Positions 1 through 5,142 of a DNA stretch of 5,148 nt are shown here, one piece after another. Origin of the DNA: JANWLD01 sp035700225 (GTDB lineage Bacteria > Patescibacteriota > Saccharimonadia > Saccharimonadales > 2-12-FULL-41-12); assembly GCA_035700225.1 (NCBI GenBank), contig DASSOT010000066.1:1-5148 (forward strand). Reading direction: 5' to 3'. The notes under the pieces were generated by a model, which saw only the letters and a program-made list of their open reading frames with translations, ran no database searches and was not told where the DNA came from. Position 1 is the stretch's first letter. Each line of letters starts with the position of its first letter. The translations under genes and the position numbers were made by a program.

Positions 1-145
1 CTTCTGCCATCTGACGACGCCTTTCTTCGGTGATATATTCCCTTAGAAACTCTCCGGTTGAAAGATATTTATAGTCCAGTTTTTCCGCCAGAAGCTTACC
101 CTGGGTGCCCTTACCGGATCCGGCAAGCCCCATTATCAATATCAT
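1..145 (-). CDS. adk: Adenylate kinase (nucleoside monophosphate kinase), 5' part only
   Basis: Only the first 48 codons are in the window; the gene continues past the left edge. Adenylate kinase is a cytosolic enzyme that interconverts ATP + AMP with 2 ADP. The visible part starts with a short beta strand (MILIM) followed by the P-loop GLAGSGKGTQ at residues 6-15, with the Walker lysine at K12. Residues 28-34 read LSTGEFL, matching the family's ISTGDMLR AMP-binding stretch with Glu in place of Asp. The usual P-loop proline (GxPGSGKGTQ) is Ala here. The start is fixed well: the frame has a TAG stop at 149-151, just one codon upstream of this ATG. The ATG overlaps the TGA of yqeY (ATGA at 145-142), so translation is probably coupled. 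A different NMP kinase of the same fold cannot be excluded from 48 residues. Confidence 0.85.
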   Translation of the reverse strand, partial: MILIMGLAGSGKGTQGKLLAEKLDYKYLSTGEFLREYITEERRRQMAE

Positions 146-588
146 CGGCTAAGTCTTTCCTTCACTATTTCCGCAATTAATGAGCCTTCCGCCTGTCCGT
201 TCGATATTTTTTTTACTTCGCCGATAATCTTGCCCATGTTCTGGTCTTCTTGGCCGGCCATAACATCATCAACCATCTTTGCTATCTGTTCCCTACTAAG
301 CGGTTCGGGGAGGTAGCTGTCTATAATCTTTTTCTCGCTCTTTTCACCTTCAGCCCGGGCGCTGTCTTTAGCCTGTTCGTAAAATCTTATGGCGTCCGCT
401 CTTTTTTTTGATTCTTTCTTAAGCACGTTCTGAATGTCTTCTTCGGACAATTCTCTGCCGGAACCGGGAGCGACCTGCGCGTACTGAATGGCGCTTTTCA
501 AGCTTTTGATGGTTGAGACCAGCATTTTGTCACCAGACAACATAGCTTGCTTAAGGTCGGTATTCAGCTTGTCCGTCAGCTTGCCCAT
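142..588 (-). CDS. yqeY: GatB/YqeY domain-containing protein
   Basis: The 148-residue product has the full length and pattern of the stand-alone YqeY family, which resembles the C-terminal tRNA-contacting domain of GatB and GatE (subunits of Glu/Asp-tRNA amidotransferases). The molecular role of free-standing YqeY is not firmly established. Visible family features are the N-terminal helix with LNTDLKQAM (residues 8-16), the STIKSLKSAI helix (25-34), the KKESKKRADAIRFYEQA helix (57-73), YLPEPLS (92-98), MGKIIGEV (118-125) and the C-terminal G-Q-A-E-G then IVKERLS (131-147). The gene lies 32 nt downstream of rpsU; rpsU and yqeY are also neighbours in Bacillus subtilis, which supports the identity. 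The Shine-Dalgarno is weak (a GAG 3 nt before ATG). It is probably co-transcribed with rpsU and coupled to adk through the 4-nt stop/start overlap. Confidence 0.9.
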   Translation of the reverse strand: MGKLTDKLNTDLKQAMLSGDKMLVSTIKSLKSAIQYAQVAPGSGRELSEEDIQNVLKKESKKRADAIRFYEQAKDSARAEGEKSEKKIIDSYLPEPLSREQIAKMVDDVMAGQEDQNMGKIIGEVKKISNGQAEGSLIAEIVKERLSR

Positions 589-620
589 TTCTCGTTTACG
601 CCTTAGTGTTTTTTAAGTAT

Positions 621-830
621 TTAAGATAATTTCATCCGTTTGATTTTTTGAGATTTACGCTCGGCGCGTATTATAGCGCGCCTGCGGCGTTCCCTTTTGC
701 TCATAGGTTTCTCAAAAAACTGCACTTGTCGCACGACGGAAATTATACCGGACTGCTGTACTTTCCGGTTAAACCTTCGCAACATACCTTCTACGGACTC
801 TTTTGAGTCCTTACGACTTACCTGTATCAT
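621..830 (-). CDS. rpsU: 30S ribosomal protein S21 (bS21)
   Basis: The product has 69 residues, close to the 71 of E. coli S21, and is strongly basic, with an Arg-rich run KRERRRRAIIRAERK at 45-59. The family pattern is clear: an N-terminal strand (IQV), then a helix with LRRFNRKVQQSG (17-28), then VRQVQFFEKP (33-42), equivalent to the E. coli VRRREFYEKP region. S21 sits on the small-subunit platform near the 3' end of 16S rRNA and takes part in initiation on natural mRNAs. No Shine-Dalgarno precedes the ATG; instead a -35/-10 pair lies directly upstream, suggesting a leaderless mRNA. The first codons also contain a perfect 6-bp hairpin (795-810). yqeY follows 32 nt downstream and is likely in the same transcript. 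Confidence 0.93.
   Translation of the reverse strand: MIQVSRKDSKESVEGMLRRFNRKVQQSGIISVVRQVQFFEKPMSKRERRRRAIIRAERKSQKIKRMKLS
795..810 (-). repeat. Perfect 6-bp hairpin in the early rpsU coding region
   Basis: On the coding strand GGACTC and GAGTCC flank an AAAA loop, giving an uninterrupted 6-bp stem with four G-C pairs. It spans about nt +21 to +36 of the reading frame (codons D-S-K-E-S). There is no T-tract after it, so it is not an intrinsic terminator. A role in translation of this SD-less gene is possible but is inference. Confidence 0.4.
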
Positions 831-837
831 TGCCGTA

Positions 838-866
838 ATTCTACACTAGGACCGTTAAAAACTCAA
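838..866 (-). promoter_or_regulatory. Predicted promoter of rpsU (leaderless configuration)
   Basis: On the minus strand TTGAGT (866-861) and TAGAAT (843-838) are separated by exactly 17 nt. They match the sigma-70-type consensus TTGACA at 4 of 6 positions and TATAAT at 5 of 6. Seven bases separate the -10 from the rpsU ATG at 830, so the expected transcription start falls on or within a base or two of the ATG. The promoter lies in the 54-nt gap after the winged-helix gene and would let rpsU-yqeY-adk be transcribed independently of that regulator. Confidence 0.5.
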
Positions 867-884
867 GGGTAGATGGAAAAAATT

Positions 885-1172
885 CTATTGTTGTTTTTTC
901 TGGGCCGCGGCTCTTTGGGATTTCAATACTATGCTTTGTAGCTCTTTGAAGATAGCAAAGTGTTTATTCGTAGCATAAACTTTGGTGTTGGCTTGTCTTT
1001 CACTGGTTAGAAAACCGACTTTCTCTAGGCGCTTTAACTCTCTCTGGATATTGCCCGCATCTTCTTTAATTAACTTAGCCAACCCCCTGACATGAGTTTT
1101 GAAGTCAGGATACTTCGCGTAAACTACTATGATTTTGCGTCTAACGCGTGATGTAATAAATACGTCTAACAT
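885..1172 (-). CDS. Small winged helix-turn-helix transcriptional regulator
   Basis: This is a 95-residue single-domain DNA-binding protein of the ArsR/MarR-like winged-helix type. The N-terminal helix LDVFITSRVRRKIIVVYAKYPDF (residues 2-24) resembles the opening of small regulators that begin with a LxxLFxSRxRxKLLxLF pattern. The helix-turn-helix follows at about 25-53 (VRGLAKLIKEDAGNIQRELKRLEKVGFL), with Q43-R44-E45-L46 in the recognition helix, and a beta wing at about 55-69. A basic, Gln-rich tail (QKKQQ) closes it. No cysteine metal site is visible in this form. I chose the ATG at 1172 because a purine-rich GGGG lies 6 nt upstream and family members start here; an upstream ATG at 1214 would add 14 residues but has no ribosome site. 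It is divergent from priA and precedes rpsU. The target is unknown; autoregulation through the adjacent palindrome is inference. Confidence 0.75.
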   Translation of the reverse strand: MLDVFITSRVRRKIIVVYAKYPDFKTHVRGLAKLIKEDAGNIQRELKRLEKVGFLTSERQANTKVYATNKHFAIFKELQSIVLKSQRAAAQKKQQ

Positions 1173-1218
1173 TTGTTTCCCCGTTCCTCTTGCGATGTCA
1201 TTGCAACAACGCATAGGA

Positions 1219-1234
1219 TAATATAGACATATTA
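1219..1234. repeat. Small AT-rich inverted repeat over the regulator's -10 region
   Basis: TAATAT and ATATTA form perfect 6-bp arms around a 4-nt centre (AGAC on the plus strand). It coincides with the predicted -10 of the winged-helix gene, so part of the symmetry may simply reflect the AT-rich -10. It could be a second operator half, but support is weak. Confidence 0.3.
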
Positions 1235-1257
1235 CACGTCCGATTAAAATTCTTCAA
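1229..1257 (-). promoter_or_regulatory. Predicted promoter of the winged-helix regulator
   Basis: On the minus strand TTGAAG (1257-1252) and TAATAT (1234-1229) are 17 nt apart, each matching the sigma-70-type consensus at 4 of 6 positions. The expected transcription start is near 1221. That leaves about 48 nt of leader before the preferred ATG at 1172, including its GGGG ribosome site, and only about 7 nt before the alternative ATG at 1214. The -35 hexamer lies inside the large inverted repeat, so a bound protein would block it. Confidence 0.45.
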
Positions 1258-1266
1258 ATTTTAATC
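1242..1266. repeat. Perfect 10-bp inverted repeat, candidate operator in the divergent promoter region
   Basis: GATTAAAATT (1242-1251) and AATTTTAATC (1257-1266) are exact reverse complements around a 5-nt spacer (CTTCA), 25 bp in total. It sits between the divergent winged-helix gene and priA. It covers the predicted -35 of the regulator and ends 3 bp before the likely priA -10. The arms have only one G-C pair each and no T-tract context, so it is not terminator-like. An operator for the neighbouring dimeric winged-helix protein is the natural reading, though direct proof is absent. Confidence 0.5.
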
Positions 1267-1269
1267 ATC

Positions 1270-1287
1270 TATACTAAGTCCTGGGAG
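1270..1287 (+). promoter_or_regulatory. Likely -10 element and ribosome binding site of priA
   Basis: TATACT at 1270-1275 matches the -10 consensus at 5 of 6 positions; no good -35 is seen at 16-18 nt upstream, where the sequence is the AT-rich palindrome. GGGAG at 1283-1287 lies 4 nt before the priA ATG and is the likely Shine-Dalgarno. The predicted start near 1282 would leave a leader of about 10 nt. Confidence 0.4.
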
Positions 1288-1291
1288 AACT

Positions 1292-3235
1292 ATGCATTAC
1301 TACGAAGTCATACCTGCGAGCAAACGCTTTCATGGAAAGGAACCGCTTACCTATTATTCTGATGAAATTATCCGCCCGGGACAGATAGTGAAGGTAAAGT
1401 TACGCAACCTATCCTGTTTCGGTGTAGTAATAAAGAAAACAGCAAAACCGGATTTTGAAACAGTGTCCGTTGAAGATGTGCTGAAAGGTTTAATATTGCC
1501 CGCAAGATATATTGAACTCATGGGATGGATGGTTTCATTCTATCCGGCGCCGCTAGGTGTGATCGCCCAGCTTTTCATACCCGGTTTCCTCGACAAGATT
1601 GAGCCCCTGTCCGCTAAGGATAATGTTGATAAACACGAGTTCAAAAAATTGCCCCCTCTCACACCGGAGCAGTCAGCCGCATACAAAGCTATATCAGCCG
1701 AACCGGGGCGGGCAGAAAGTTTTATAGTCCACGGAGTGACCGGAAGCGGCAAGACACGTCTTTATGCGGAACTGGCCCGGGACAGCTTGGACACTAAAAA
1801 ATCAGTCCTGATACTTACTCCGGAGATATCATTGACGGCGCCCATAGCCGAAACCTTCGGGAAAATTTTTGGTGACTCCGTGGAGATAAACCACTCGTCC
1901 CTTACGGCGAAACAACGGACCCGTATCTGGGAGCGACTGCTCTACGGAAACAAGCCTCTCATCGTTATCGGGCCTCGTTCCAGCCTTTTCCTGCCACTAA
2001 ATGACATAGGGCTCATAGTGGTCGATGAATTCCACGAGCCGGCTTATAAGCAGGAATCCCAGCCTTATTATCATGCTAACCGTACCGCCAGTATGCTTTC
2101 TAAGCTTTCAGCGGCCAAGCTTGTATTCGGTTCGGCTACTCCTCCAATAATCGATTATTACCTGGCTGAACAAAAGAATGTTCCAGTTATAAGGATGGAC
2201 CGTTCCGCCATAACAGGTGATAAACCGCTCGCCCAGTACCTTGTAGTCGATATGTTAAAGCCTGAAGAAAAAAGTGGTTACCCCCTGCTTAGCAAATCCC
2301 TTATATCCTCCATAACGGATACGCTGAACAAGGGCGAACAAGCCATGCTCTTCATCAATAAGAGAGGGTCCGCACGTTCCGTCACCTGCCAGGATTGCGG
2401 GTACAGGGCGCTTTGCAAGAACTGCGACTTGCCCCTTATATACCACAGCGACCAGCACCTTATGAGGTGCCATACCTGCGGATATAGACAGAAAACACCA
2501 GCCACCTGTCCGGATTGCGGTTCGATTAAGATATATTTCGCCAGTCCGGGTACAAAAGCCATAGCTGATAATCTGGGTAAACTCTTTCCCCGGGCCCGCA
2601 TAGCCAGATATGATAAAGACAACAAGAAAGCAGAAAGACTCGAAAACACATACCAAAAAGCTGTGGACGAGATTGACATAATAGTTGGCACTCAAATAAT
2701 AGCCAAAGGCCATGACCTGCCCCGCTTATCCCTAGTCGCTACACTCCTGGCGGAAAACAACCTGGACTTTCCGGATTACGGGTCGGAGGAAAGGTCGTAT
2801 CAGCTTCTAAAACAGTTATCCGGACGAATTAACAGGGGCCATCGGAAAGGTGTTTTTATCATTCAGACTTTCAGACCGGACAGCGAAGTTATAAGTTCCG
2901 CCATAAAAGGTTCATGGAATGATTTCTACACTTCTCAAATAAAAACACGCAGGCAACATGGATTCCCGCCTTTTTATTCAGCCCTGAAAATAGAAGTTCA
3001 GCGCAAAACACGCAAATCGGCGGAAGACGCACTATCGGAACTGATAAAAAAGGTTGCTTCCGACAATAAGGACTTGAAAATACTGGGGCCATCGCCAAGT
3101 TTTGTTGAAAAAAAAGCATCAAAATGGCACTGGCAAGCCATAATAATGTCCAAAAGTCGCAAACAGCTTGCAGATATTTCCAGAATAATTCCGGGTACAT
3201 TCCGAACAGATATAGACCCTAATAATTTCCTATAA
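1292..3235 (+). CDS. priA: Primosomal protein N' (replication restart helicase PriA)
   Basis: PriA is a cytosolic 3'-to-5' superfamily 2 helicase that recognises stalled forks and reloads the replisome. In the 647 residues I see: an N-terminal 3'-DNA-binding domain (about 1-105); Walker A GVTGSGKT at 148-155 (K154); TPEISLT at 176-182; GPRSSLF at 227-233; motif II DEFH at 245-248; SATPP at 281-285; a zinc region with all eight cysteines (C366, C369, C375, C378, C393, C396, C406, C409); GTQIIAKGHD at 466-475; motif VI QLSGRINR at 508-515; and the C-terminal domain ending IDPNNFL. E. coli PriA has 732 residues with its Walker lysine at 230; here the lysine is at 154, so the winged-helix domain after the first domain appears to be missing. 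Two motif substitutions (DEEH to DEFH, GRxGR to GRINR) are unusual. It leads the priA-def-fmt cluster. Confidence 0.95.
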   Translation: MHYYEVIPASKRFHGKEPLTYYSDEIIRPGQIVKVKLRNLSCFGVVIKKTAKPDFETVSVEDVLKGLILPARYIELMGWMVSFYPAPLGVIAQLFIPGFLDKIEPLSAKDNVDKHEFKKLPPLTPEQSAAYKAISAEPGRAESFIVHGVTGSGKTRLYAELARDSLDTKKSVLILTPEISLTAPIAETFGKIFGDSVEINHSSLTAKQRTRIWERLLYGNKPLIVIGPRSSLFLPLNDIGLIVVDEFHEPAYKQESQPYYHANRTASMLSKLSAAKLVFGSATPPIIDYYLAEQKNVPVIRMDRSAITGDKPLAQYLVVDMLKPEEKSGYPLLSKSLISSITDTLNKGEQAMLFINKRGSARSVTCQDCGYRALCKNCDLPLIYHSDQHLMRCHTCGYRQKTPATCPDCGSIKIYFASPGTKAIADNLGKLFPRARIARYDKDNKKAERLENTYQKAVDEIDIIVGTQIIAKGHDLPRLSLVATLLAENNLDFPDYGSEERSYQLLKQLSGRINRGHRKGVFIIQTFRPDSEVISSAIKGSWNDFYTSQIKTRRQHGFPPFYSALKIEVQRKTRKSAEDALSELIKKVASDNKDLKILGPSPSFVEKKASKWHWQAIIMSKSRKQLADISRIIPGTFRTDIDPNNFL

Positions 3236-3249
3236 GGCCCGCTGTTGTT

Positions 3250-3255
3250 TATACT
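3250..3255 (+). promoter_or_regulatory. Possible -10 element of def
   Basis: TATACT, the same hexamer as upstream of priA, lies in the short gap after the priA stop. Nine bases separate it from the def ATG, so a start would fall 2-3 nt before the ATG and give a near-leaderless transcript. No Shine-Dalgarno precedes def, which fits. Only a poor -35 (TTTCCT, 3226-3231, 18-nt spacer) is present, so read-through from priA remains the alternative. Confidence 0.3.
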
Positions 3256-3264
3256 TTATTGCAA

Positions 3265-3840
3265 ATGAACAAGTCCGATATCATAAGTCTGCCAGATAAA
3301 AACCTTCGTAAGCGCTCAAGAAGAGTCGGTGTTATTACTGCAGAAACAGAAAAAATTATAAAGGGCATGCAGGACGCAACATTGTCATGGGAGGACAGCC
3401 GAAAACACGAACTGGGCGTGGCTCTCGCCGCCGTGCAGATAAACAAACACCTGCGCATAATCATAATACGCAACAACTTCGAAGATAAGAATGATAGAAG
3501 CTTCCAGGTTTACATAAATCCGGAGGTAACAAAGGCGTACGGTGAACTAATCGAAGATTTCGAAGGTTGTCTTAGCATCAAAGACATTTACGGTAAGGTG
3601 CCGAGGTATGACAAGGTGAAGGTAAAGGCGTTGGACTTGCAAGGAAAACAGGTACGTATTTCGGCGGAGGGCTTCCTTGCACGCGTACTTCAGCACGAGA
3701 TAGACCACACTAAAGGAATAGTTTTCATAGACCATATAAAAGATAGGCCCGAAGCTTTTTATGCGCTTAGGAATGACGGGTCGCTTGATCCTCTTGATTA
3801 TGAAAAAGACATCAAGAATAATGTCAAATTATGGGGCTAG
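3265..3840 (+). CDS. def: Peptide deformylase
   Basis: This is a metal-dependent hydrolase that removes the N-formyl group from nascent proteins at the ribosome exit. Numbering from this ATG (191 residues), the three family motifs are present: GVALAAVQ at 51-58 (catalytic Q58), EGCLS at 100-104 (metal ligand C102) and HEIDH at 144-148 (metal ligands H144 and H148, catalytic E145). In motif 1 the usual second glycine (GxGLAAxQ) is alanine. The C-terminal tail after FIDH adds about 35 charged residues. A TTG at 3259 would add two residues; I prefer the ATG because neither has a Shine-Dalgarno and a -10-like TATACT at 3250-3255 would place the transcript start after the TTG. It lies 29 nt after priA and 3 nt before fmt, the expected partner enzyme. 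Confidence 0.93.
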   Translation: MNKSDIISLPDKNLRKRSRRVGVITAETEKIIKGMQDATLSWEDSRKHELGVALAAVQINKHLRIIIIRNNFEDKNDRSFQVYINPEVTKAYGELIEDFEGCLSIKDIYGKVPRYDKVKVKALDLQGKQVRISAEGFLARVLQHEIDHTKGIVFIDHIKDRPEAFYALRNDGSLDPLDYEKDIKNNVKLWG

Positions 3841-3843
3841 ACC

Positions 3844-4767
3844 ATGTCCGGCGACAAGATTAAGATCATATTTTTCGGCAATGAACAGATTGCAACAGGT
3901 GTTTCAACCACAGCCCCGACTTTGCAGGCATTAATCGAAGCAGGATATGACATATCCGCGGTTGTAGCTAATTCTAAAGACGTTATTTCGCGCAATAATC
4001 GCCAGCTTAGAGTCAAGGATGTCGCCAAAGATCACAATATTCCGTTTATCGTTCCCGACGATATACGAAAGTTGACTGAAGAGTTAAAAAAATTTCGTGC
4101 TGACGCAGGAGTCCTGGTAGCTTTCGGCAGAATCGTTCCGCAGGAGATAATCGATATTTTCCCGGGCGGCATTATAAATATACACCCTTCTCTGTTGCCC
4201 CTGCATAGAGGTCCCACGCCAATTGAAAGCGTAATCTTAAATAGCGATAAGAAAACCGGTGTATCACTTATGAAGCTTGAAAGAACTATGGACTCCGGGC
4301 CGGTCTACGCTCAATCCGAGATAAACATCGACAGCGGTGACACCAAACAGGAGTTGGCTGATAAACTTTTAGAAATAGGCAAAACCATGTTAATCGAGCT
4401 TTTGCCGGATATTTTAACAGGGCGTGTGATAGCTCGTCCGCAAGACGAATCCCGGGCCACTTATGACGGTCTTATAAGTAAGGAAGACGGTGTCATAGAC
4501 TGGTCAAAGTCCGCTACTGTCATAGAGCATGAAATCAGAGCCTACTCCGGCTGGCCCAAAAGCAGAACAAAATTGGCAGATATAGATTGCATCATTACAG
4601 AGGCGGAAGTTAGCGAAGCCGACGGAAAGCCCGGTGACTATAAAAAAGATAAGGACTTACTTATATTTACAGGTGATGGGTCGCTATCTATTAAACGAAT
4701 TCAACCTTCAGGGAAAAGGGAAATGACCGCTGAAGAATTCCTCAGAGGATACGGCCCGCGATTGTAA
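3844..4767 (+). CDS. fmt: Methionyl-tRNA formyltransferase
   Basis: Fmt transfers a formyl group from 10-formyltetrahydrofolate to initiator Met-tRNA. The 307 residues are near the family norm. The catalytic domain (about 5-200) shows the opening IIFFGNE, then NIHPSLLPLHRG at 112-123 with the catalytic N112 and H114 and the SLLP motif at 116-119, and D150 in MDSGP as the third catalytic residue. ISKEDGVIDW (211-220) and RAYSGWPKSRT (232-242) mark the linker and the start of the C-terminal OB-like tRNA-binding domain, which ends in the typical AEEFLRGYGP. The stretch between FFGNE and the APTLQAL helix is about six residues longer than in the usual GTPEFAVPxLEAL form. A GGGG at 3833-3836, inside the end of def, is a plausible ribosome site. 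def and fmt are 3 nt apart and surely co-transcribed. Confidence 0.95.
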   Translation: MSGDKIKIIFFGNEQIATGVSTTAPTLQALIEAGYDISAVVANSKDVISRNNRQLRVKDVAKDHNIPFIVPDDIRKLTEELKKFRADAGVLVAFGRIVPQEIIDIFPGGIINIHPSLLPLHRGPTPIESVILNSDKKTGVSLMKLERTMDSGPVYAQSEINIDSGDTKQELADKLLEIGKTMLIELLPDILTGRVIARPQDESRATYDGLISKEDGVIDWSKSATVIEHEIRAYSGWPKSRTKLADIDCIITEAEVSEADGKPGDYKKDKDLLIFTGDGSLSIKRIQPSGKREMTAEEFLRGYGPRL

Positions 4768-5142
4768 TCAGAGTTGTCCGGGAGGGTTAGCAGGAGGTTG
4801 CTGTTGCTGAGATTGCTGTTGCCCCTGGCTAGCGCCTACTTCCGCTAATATCTGTGGTGCTGAAGCTTTGACTTCTTCTTTCAACTTATTAAGCTCTTCG
4901 GCCACTACATCTTTATAGTTCGGGAAATTTGTTTCCAACCACTTCAAAGCACCCGCTTCGTCATTTTTGTTGATGTAGCTTTCGAATTCATCCAGTTGAG
5001 CATCGCTCATACCACTGGCTAAGCGAACACCTACGCGCATCTCCAGGGTTTCATAGATGTGGTTAAGCATTCGGTTTTTTTCTTCGGCGGGTAATGCGCC
5101 GAGCCCTAATTCTTGCAGAAAATTGTTATCTAACTTAAACAT
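4768..5142 (-). CDS. DUF5663 domain-containing protein with Gln/Pro-rich tail
   Basis: The function is unknown. The 124-residue product has an acidic, helical N-terminal region (about 5-57: FLQELGLGALPAEEKNRML, then IYETLEMRVGVRLASGMSDAQLDEFE), which I recognise as the DUF5663 pattern common in CPR genomes. A second helical part (58-100) contains WLETNFPNY (68-76) and a charged helix. The last 20 residues are a low-complexity Gln/Pro tail (7 of 10 residues at 107-116 are Gln). There is no signal peptide or membrane segment, so it is probably cytosolic. The Met at 5142 is the only start visible, but just 6 nt of upstream sequence remain, so a longer N-terminus cannot be excluded. It converges on fmt with stop codons directly adjacent. 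Confidence 0.7.
   Translation of the reverse strand: MFKLDNNFLQELGLGALPAEEKNRMLNHIYETLEMRVGVRLASGMSDAQLDEFESYINKNDEAGALKWLETNFPNYKDVVAEELNKLKEEVKASAPQILAEVGASQGQQQSQQQQPPANPPGQL

Noticed and set aside
876..900. Inverted repeat GAAAAAA / TTTTTTC with an 11-nt loop at the end of the winged-helix gene, as an intrinsic terminator
   Set aside because: The stem is almost entirely A-T, with no GC-rich base before the T-run, so it would be a very weak terminator; probably chance A and T runs.
1173..1214. Upstream ATG at 1214 as the start of the winged-helix gene, adding a Cys-Cys containing 14-residue extension
   Set aside because: No ribosome site, only about 7 nt after the predicted transcription start, and the family normally begins at the internal Met; kept as an alternative only.
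1540..1752. Minus-strand open frame opposite the Walker A region of priA
   Set aside because: Antisense shadow of a conserved coding region; no start signal and no recognisable domain.
2255..2713. Long minus-strand open frames (152 and 137 codons) opposite the zinc-binding region of priA
   Set aside because: They lie fully antisense to an intact priA with all motifs, lack ribosome sites and give Cys/Phe-rich products resembling no family.
2889..3200. Minus-strand open frame opposite the C-terminal part of priA
   Set aside because: Shadow of the conserved PriA C-terminal domain; no independent evidence.
3259..3264. TTG at 3259 as the def start
   Set aside because: It adds only two residues, has no Shine-Dalgarno and would lie at or upstream of the predicted transcription start.
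3547..3735. Minus-strand open frames opposite def (also 3249-3476) and opposite fmt (3837-4028, 4032-4217)
   Set aside because: All are shadows of clearly conserved genes, with no ribosome site and no family features.
4785..4830. CAACAG-like repeat in the DUF5663 gene as a tandem repeat or CRISPR-like element
   Set aside because: It is short, imperfect and fully explained by the coding of a Gln-rich tail.
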